A stretch of DNA of 9,305 nucleotides from UBA5177 sp002413265 (GTDB lineage: Bacteria > Chloroflexota > UBA5177). Below, one piece after another: positions 6,886 through 9,305 of this stretch. The DNA lies in NCBI GenBank assembly GCA_036752825.1, contig DAIORV010000090.1:1-9305 (forward strand), written 5' to 3'. Below the pieces are notes generated by a model that made no database searches, had not been told where the DNA came from, and saw only the letters and a program-made list of their open reading frames with translations. Both the position numbers and the translations under genes were made by a program. Each line of letters opens with the position of its first letter. The stretch's first letter is position 1.

Positions 6886-6948
6886 TCAGGAGACGGTCAC
6901 CTCCGTGCAGGATGTCCCGTTGCTCGAGTAACAGTGACTACTATCCAT
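6886..6948 (-). CDS. Putative 20-residue leader or small peptide
   Basis: A short ORF reads MDSSHCYSSNGTSCTEVTVS and ends in TGA. It is not recognised as any known family. Six of 20 residues are Ser, three Thr and two Cys; there is no membrane segment. The reason to list it is its ribosome site: AAAGGAGGTGAT (6955-6966) is complementary to the 16S rRNA 3' end over 12 nt, the best in the window, with 10 nt from AGGAGG to the ATG. An in-frame GTG at 6954 is an alternative start with 4-nt spacing. A possible promoter lies upstream and two strong hairpins, the second a terminator, lie downstream before birA. It could be an attenuation leader peptide, a stand-alone small peptide, or chance. Confidence 0.45.
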   Translation of the reverse strand: MDSSHCYSSNGTSCTEVTVS

Positions 6949-6954
6949 GTGCAC

Positions 6955-6966
6955 ATCACCTCCTTT
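6955..6966 (-). promoter_or_regulatory. Perfect 12-nt Shine-Dalgarno sequence
   Basis: AAAGGAGGTGAT on the minus strand is complementary to the 3' end of 16S rRNA over its whole length. It precedes the 20-codon ORF. No annotated gene in this window has comparable complementarity; greA, the next best, has six bases. Confidence 0.7.
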
Positions 6967-6979
6967 ACATCTATGCCGA

Positions 6980-7009
6980 AGCGTACCAAGCTCTCTCCAC
7001 GACTGTCAA
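6980..7009 (-). promoter_or_regulatory. Possible promoter of the birA leader
   Basis: A perfect TTGACA -35 (7009-7004, minus) is followed after 18 nt by TACGCT (6985-6980), which matches the -10 consensus at only three positions. Transcription would begin near 6973 and give an RNA of about 175 nt up to the terminator. The -35 is strong and the -10 is weak. Confidence 0.4.
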
Positions 7010-7039
7010 CAACGACTTAAAAGTAGGCCAAAAACGGCG

Positions 7040-7061
7040 ACAGCACGCCGGAAATTGCTGT
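7040..7061. promoter_or_regulatory. Dyad ACAGCA-N10-TGCTGT at the mreB promoter
   Basis: A perfect 6-bp inverted repeat with a 10-nt spacer overlaps the first base of the mreB extended -10 and occupies the place of a -35. The spacing of about one and a half helical turns between half-site centres could suit a dimeric regulator. No cognate regulator is in the window. Confidence 0.3.
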
Positions 7062-7069
7062 GTTATACT
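7061..7069 (+). promoter_or_regulatory. Extended -10 promoter for mreBCD
   Basis: TGTTATACT combines the TGn extension with TATACT, a five-of-six match to the -10 consensus. No good -35 is present 16-18 nt upstream, as is usual for extended -10 promoters. The predicted start near 7076 leaves about 30 nt before the mreB ATG. Confidence 0.55.
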
Positions 7070-7105
7070 TGCGCTGACTCTCGGCCCGAGCGGAAATGGG
7101 GAGGC

Positions 7106-8164
7106 ATGCGGAGCCCACTGTCGACACTTTTTGGCATGTTTTCCAAGGACCTCGGAATCGACCTTGGAACAGCCAACACCCTGGTATTTGTCCGCGGGCG
7201 CGGCGTCGTAATTTCGGAGCCATCGGTGGTGGCGATCGATAAGAGGACGAAGCGCGTCCTCGCCATCGGCGCCGAAGCCAAGCGAATGGTCGGCCGCACG
7301 CCTGCCAATATCGTCGCCATTCGCCCGCTCAAAGACGGCGTCATCGCCGACTTCGAGATCGTCGAGAGCATGCTTCGCTACTTCATTCAGCGGGTGCACG
7401 AAGAGGTTGCCCTGCTGCCACGGCCGCGGGTTGTCGTCGGCATTCCTTCCGGAGTGACGGAGGTGGAGCGGCGGGCGGTTTCCGACGCTGCGGTAAACGC
7501 GGGTGCACGCGAGGCGTACCTCATCGAGGAGCCGATGGCAGCGGCGATCGGGTCCGACCTGCCGATCACGGAGCCGAGTGGCAGCATGATCGTCGACATC
7601 GGCGGTGGGACCACGGAGGTGGCTGTAATCTCACTTGGCGGCATCGTCATAAGCAAGTCGGTTCGAGTTGCGGGTGATGAGATCGACGAGATGATCCTCC
7701 AGTTCGCTCGCCGAGAGTACGGACTGCTGATCGGCGAGCGCACTGCTGAGCAGACCAAGCTGACCGCCGGTTCTGCCCATCCAGATGTGCCTGAAACGCA
7801 GGTTACTCTCCGGGGCCGAGATGTGGTCACGGGGCTTCCAAAGTCCATCGAAATATCGTCGAAAGAGATCCGAGAAGCAATCGAGCCGCCGGTCGCCCTG
7901 ATCGTGGAGGCAGTAACCACCACTATCGAGGAAACGCCTCCGGAGCTGATAGCGGACATCATGGATCAGGGCATCGCTCTCGCGGGCGGAGGCGCACTGC
8001 TACAGGGCCTGGATCGCCGCATCGCGGAAGAGACCAAAATGCCGGTGACCATCGCCGATGACCCACTCACCTGCGTGGTTCGCGGCACGGGCCGTTGTCT
8101 CGAGGATCTCGACACCCTTCGCAAGGTGTTCGTCTCGCCCCAGGACGGACGAGTTCCCAGGTAG
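7106..8164 (+). CDS. mreB: Rod shape-determining protein MreB
   Basis: Bacterial actin homologue that forms membrane-associated filaments and guides lateral cell-wall synthesis. From the chosen ATG it has 352 residues, close to the family norm. Nucleotide-binding motifs are clear: phosphate-1 DLGTANT (19-25), VVGIPSGVTEVERRAV (110-125), EEPMAAAIG (141-149), phosphate-2 DIGGGTTEV (164-172), IGERTAEQTK (209-218) and the adenosine motif GGGALLQGL (294-302). The frame stays open upstream to 6947, but that segment is non-conserved and precedes the predicted promoter. The ATG at 7106 gives a short N-terminal extension before MFSKDLG, comparable to the membrane-binding tail of E. coli MreB. Its GGGGAGG lies only 1 nt upstream, which is unusually close. 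An ATG at 7136 is the alternative and lacks a ribosome site. First gene of mreBCD. Confidence 0.95.
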   Translation: MRSPLSTLFGMFSKDLGIDLGTANTLVFVRGRGVVISEPSVVAIDKRTKRVLAIGAEAKRMVGRTPANIVAIRPLKDGVIADFEIVESMLRYFIQRVHEEVALLPRPRVVVGIPSGVTEVERRAVSDAAVNAGAREAYLIEEPMAAAIGSDLPITEPSGSMIVDIGGGTTEVAVISLGGIVISKSVRVAGDEIDEMILQFARREYGLLIGERTAEQTKLTAGSAHPDVPETQVTLRGRDVVTGLPKSIEISSKEIREAIEPPVALIVEAVTTTIEETPPELIADIMDQGIALAGGGALLQGLDRRIAEETKMPVTIADDPLTCVVRGTGRCLEDLDTLRKVFVSPQDGRVPR

Positions 8165-8185
8165 ACAAGGGCGGGTCCTTTTCCC

Positions 8186-9022
8186 ATGGTTGAAGCACGC
8201 GGCAGCAGACGGATTGCGATTCTCGTATTCGCTGCCGCCTTTGGCGTCCTGCTCTTCGGCCGCTGGCTGAAACCTGTGGACAGCGTCGCGGTGACGGTAG
8301 CGGCGCCCTTCGCGTCTGTAATCAACGGTGCTGCGACAACGATCGGAGATACGGTTTCCGCGGTCATTCAGGCTCCGCGTATCCGCGACGAGAATCAACG
8401 CTTGCGCCAGGAAATCGCGGTGCTACTTCGCGACAACCAGCGGGCCCAGGAGGCCCTCCATCAAAACCAGTACTACGCGCGGCTGTTCAAATTTGACGAC
8501 CTGAACAAGCAACTAACTTTTCTTACGGCTCCCGTCATTGCGAACGATCCCAACGCTCCTCAGCAGTACGTTGTGATAAACCGGGGATCACGCGACGGAC
8601 TGGAGCCCGGCATGACCGTGGTGAGCCAGGACACCTATTTCCTCGGGTCGATCATTCAGGTCACGCCCACGGCCGCCAAGGTACAGCTCATGACCAGCCC
8701 GAGTAGCAGCGTGGGCGCCTACGACATGCAATCGCGCGCCAAAGGCGTTGTGAATGGGAACATCGACGGACTCCCACAGATGCAGGACGTGGTCACCAGC
8801 GCGCAGCTTAAGGTCGGAGACTTCATCTTTACGTCCGGAGACGCCAATATCTTTCCTCGCGGGATCCTACTGGGACAGATCCACGCGGTGCGGCACAACA
8901 ATGTCGATGTTCTCCAAAGTGCGGACCTGGTTCCGGCCACCGATTTTGGGAACATGGAGCTCGTGCAGGTCATAAAGAACTTCAAGCCGTCGGTTCCAGT
9001 CAAGCTGCTAAGGGGCCCGTGA
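8186..9022 (+). CDS. mreC: Rod shape-determining protein MreC
   Basis: Membrane-anchored scaffold that links MreB filaments to the extracytoplasmic wall-synthesis machinery. The protein has 278 residues. A short basic N-terminus is followed by one membrane helix at about 10-27. A coiled coil follows at roughly 65-103 (RDENQRLRQEIAVLLRDNQ), then the paired beta domains from about 112, including VVINRGSRDGLEPGMTVVS (129-147), typical of MreC, and later GDFIFTSGDANIFPRGILLGQI with the family's FPRGILLG signature. It starts 21 nt after mreB with only a weak purine-rich ribosome site. Its stop codon overlaps the mreD start. Order mreB-mreC-mreD supports the call. Confidence 0.93.
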   Translation: MVEARGSRRIAILVFAAAFGVLLFGRWLKPVDSVAVTVAAPFASVINGAATTIGDTVSAVIQAPRIRDENQRLRQEIAVLLRDNQRAQEALHQNQYYARLFKFDDLNKQLTFLTAPVIANDPNAPQQYVVINRGSRDGLEPGMTVVSQDTYFLGSIIQVTPTAAKVQLMTSPSSSVGAYDMQSRAKGVVNGNIDGLPQMQDVVTSAQLKVGDFIFTSGDANIFPRGILLGQIHAVRHNNVDVLQSADLVPATDFGNMELVQVIKNFKPSVPVKLLRGP

Positions 9023-9305
9023 ACGTACGGCAACTGAACCCAGGGCTCTTCACGTCGCTCTGGCTTCTTCCGCTGGTCGCGCTTCTCCAGGTGAGCCTGG
9101 TACCCCACTTCGCCGTGAACGCGGCCCTGCCCAGCATCATGCTCCTCATCATCGTCAACTGGGGGATCCTTAGAGGCACCGATGAAGGTATGCTCTGGGC
9201 ACTCCTCGGTGGATTGTGCATCGACACTTTTTCCGGATGGCCCTTTGGGACGAGCACCGTGGCCCTGGTCACGGTGGCCTGGGCTGTGAGCCTGGGAGAG
9301 GGAAC
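9019..9305 (+). CDS. mreD: Rod shape-determining protein MreD (partial, 3' end outside window)
   Basis: The frame opens at GTG 9019, overlapping the mreC TGA by 4 nt (GTGA), and stays open to the window edge, giving 95 codons. The product is very hydrophobic, with helices at about 11-30 (FTSLWLLPLVALLQVSLV) and 35-54, then GMLWALLGGLCIDTFSGWPFG at about 61-81, which matches the G-x-x-x-D-x-x-S-G-x-P-F-G pattern of MreD. AAGGGG lies 3 nt upstream. MreD is an integral membrane partner of MreC in the elongasome. The remainder lies beyond the window. Confidence 0.85.
   Translation, partial: MNVRQLNPGLFTSLWLLPLVALLQVSLVPHFAVNAALPSIMLLIIVNWGILRGTDEGMLWALLGGLCIDTFSGWPFGTSTVALVTVAWAVSLGEG

Noticed and set aside
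6886..6948. RiPP or bacteriocin cluster
   Set aside because: The peptide has Cys, Ser and Thr, but there is no modification enzyme, protease or dedicated transporter beside it; the MFS pump is over 4 kb away and of a drug-exporter type.
6955..6966. Plus-strand ATCACCTCCTTT as a fragment of the 16S rRNA 3' end
   Set aside because: The flanking bases do not match 16S rRNA helix 45. The minus-strand reading as a Shine-Dalgarno before an ORF explains it better.

Overview
The window looks like chromosomal DNA of a moderately GC-rich, rod-forming bacterium, probably from the Chloroflexota or a neighbouring terrabacterial lineage. This placement is an inference from the mix of genes and protein flavour (greA directly before lysS, a birA without a DNA-binding domain, a DHA2-type pump, frequent GTG starts). 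No marker here settles the phylum. Most of the window is housekeeping, and no phage, insertion sequence or CRISPR array is visible.

Layout: a small DUF1003 membrane protein (88-573, minus) is divergent from a 14-helix-type MFS drug exporter (767-2488, plus). The exporter converges on a minus-strand block that reads right to left: birA (6796-5993), greA (5887-5399), lysS (5396-3912), serS (3925-2645) and tRNA-Ser(UGA) (2605-2519). A good sigma70-type promoter overlaps the 3' end of birA, so greA-lysS-serS-tRNA-Ser is probably its own operon. It combines transcript-cleavage factor GreA, two class II synthetases coupled by tight spacing and overlap, and a tRNA that is a substrate of the synthetase encoded just before it. 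On the right, mreB (7106-8164), mreC (8186-9022) and the start of mreD (9019 to the window end) run on the plus strand and form the cell-shape operon.

The least ordinary part is the 309-bp divergent region between birA and mreB. Its birA-proximal half reads, on the minus strand, as an organised leader: a possible promoter, a 12-nt perfect Shine-Dalgarno match, a 20-codon ORF rich in Ser, Thr and Cys, a hairpin capped by a UUCG loop, and a strong intrinsic terminator. The U-tract of that terminator runs straight into the birA ATG. This could be an attenuator controlling birA, a separate small peptide gene, or a short terminated RNA. Other points of note are an 11-residue internal tandem duplication in the exporter, an aspartate in place of the usual glutamate at the GreA tip, and dyad symmetries at the mreB and exporter promoters.
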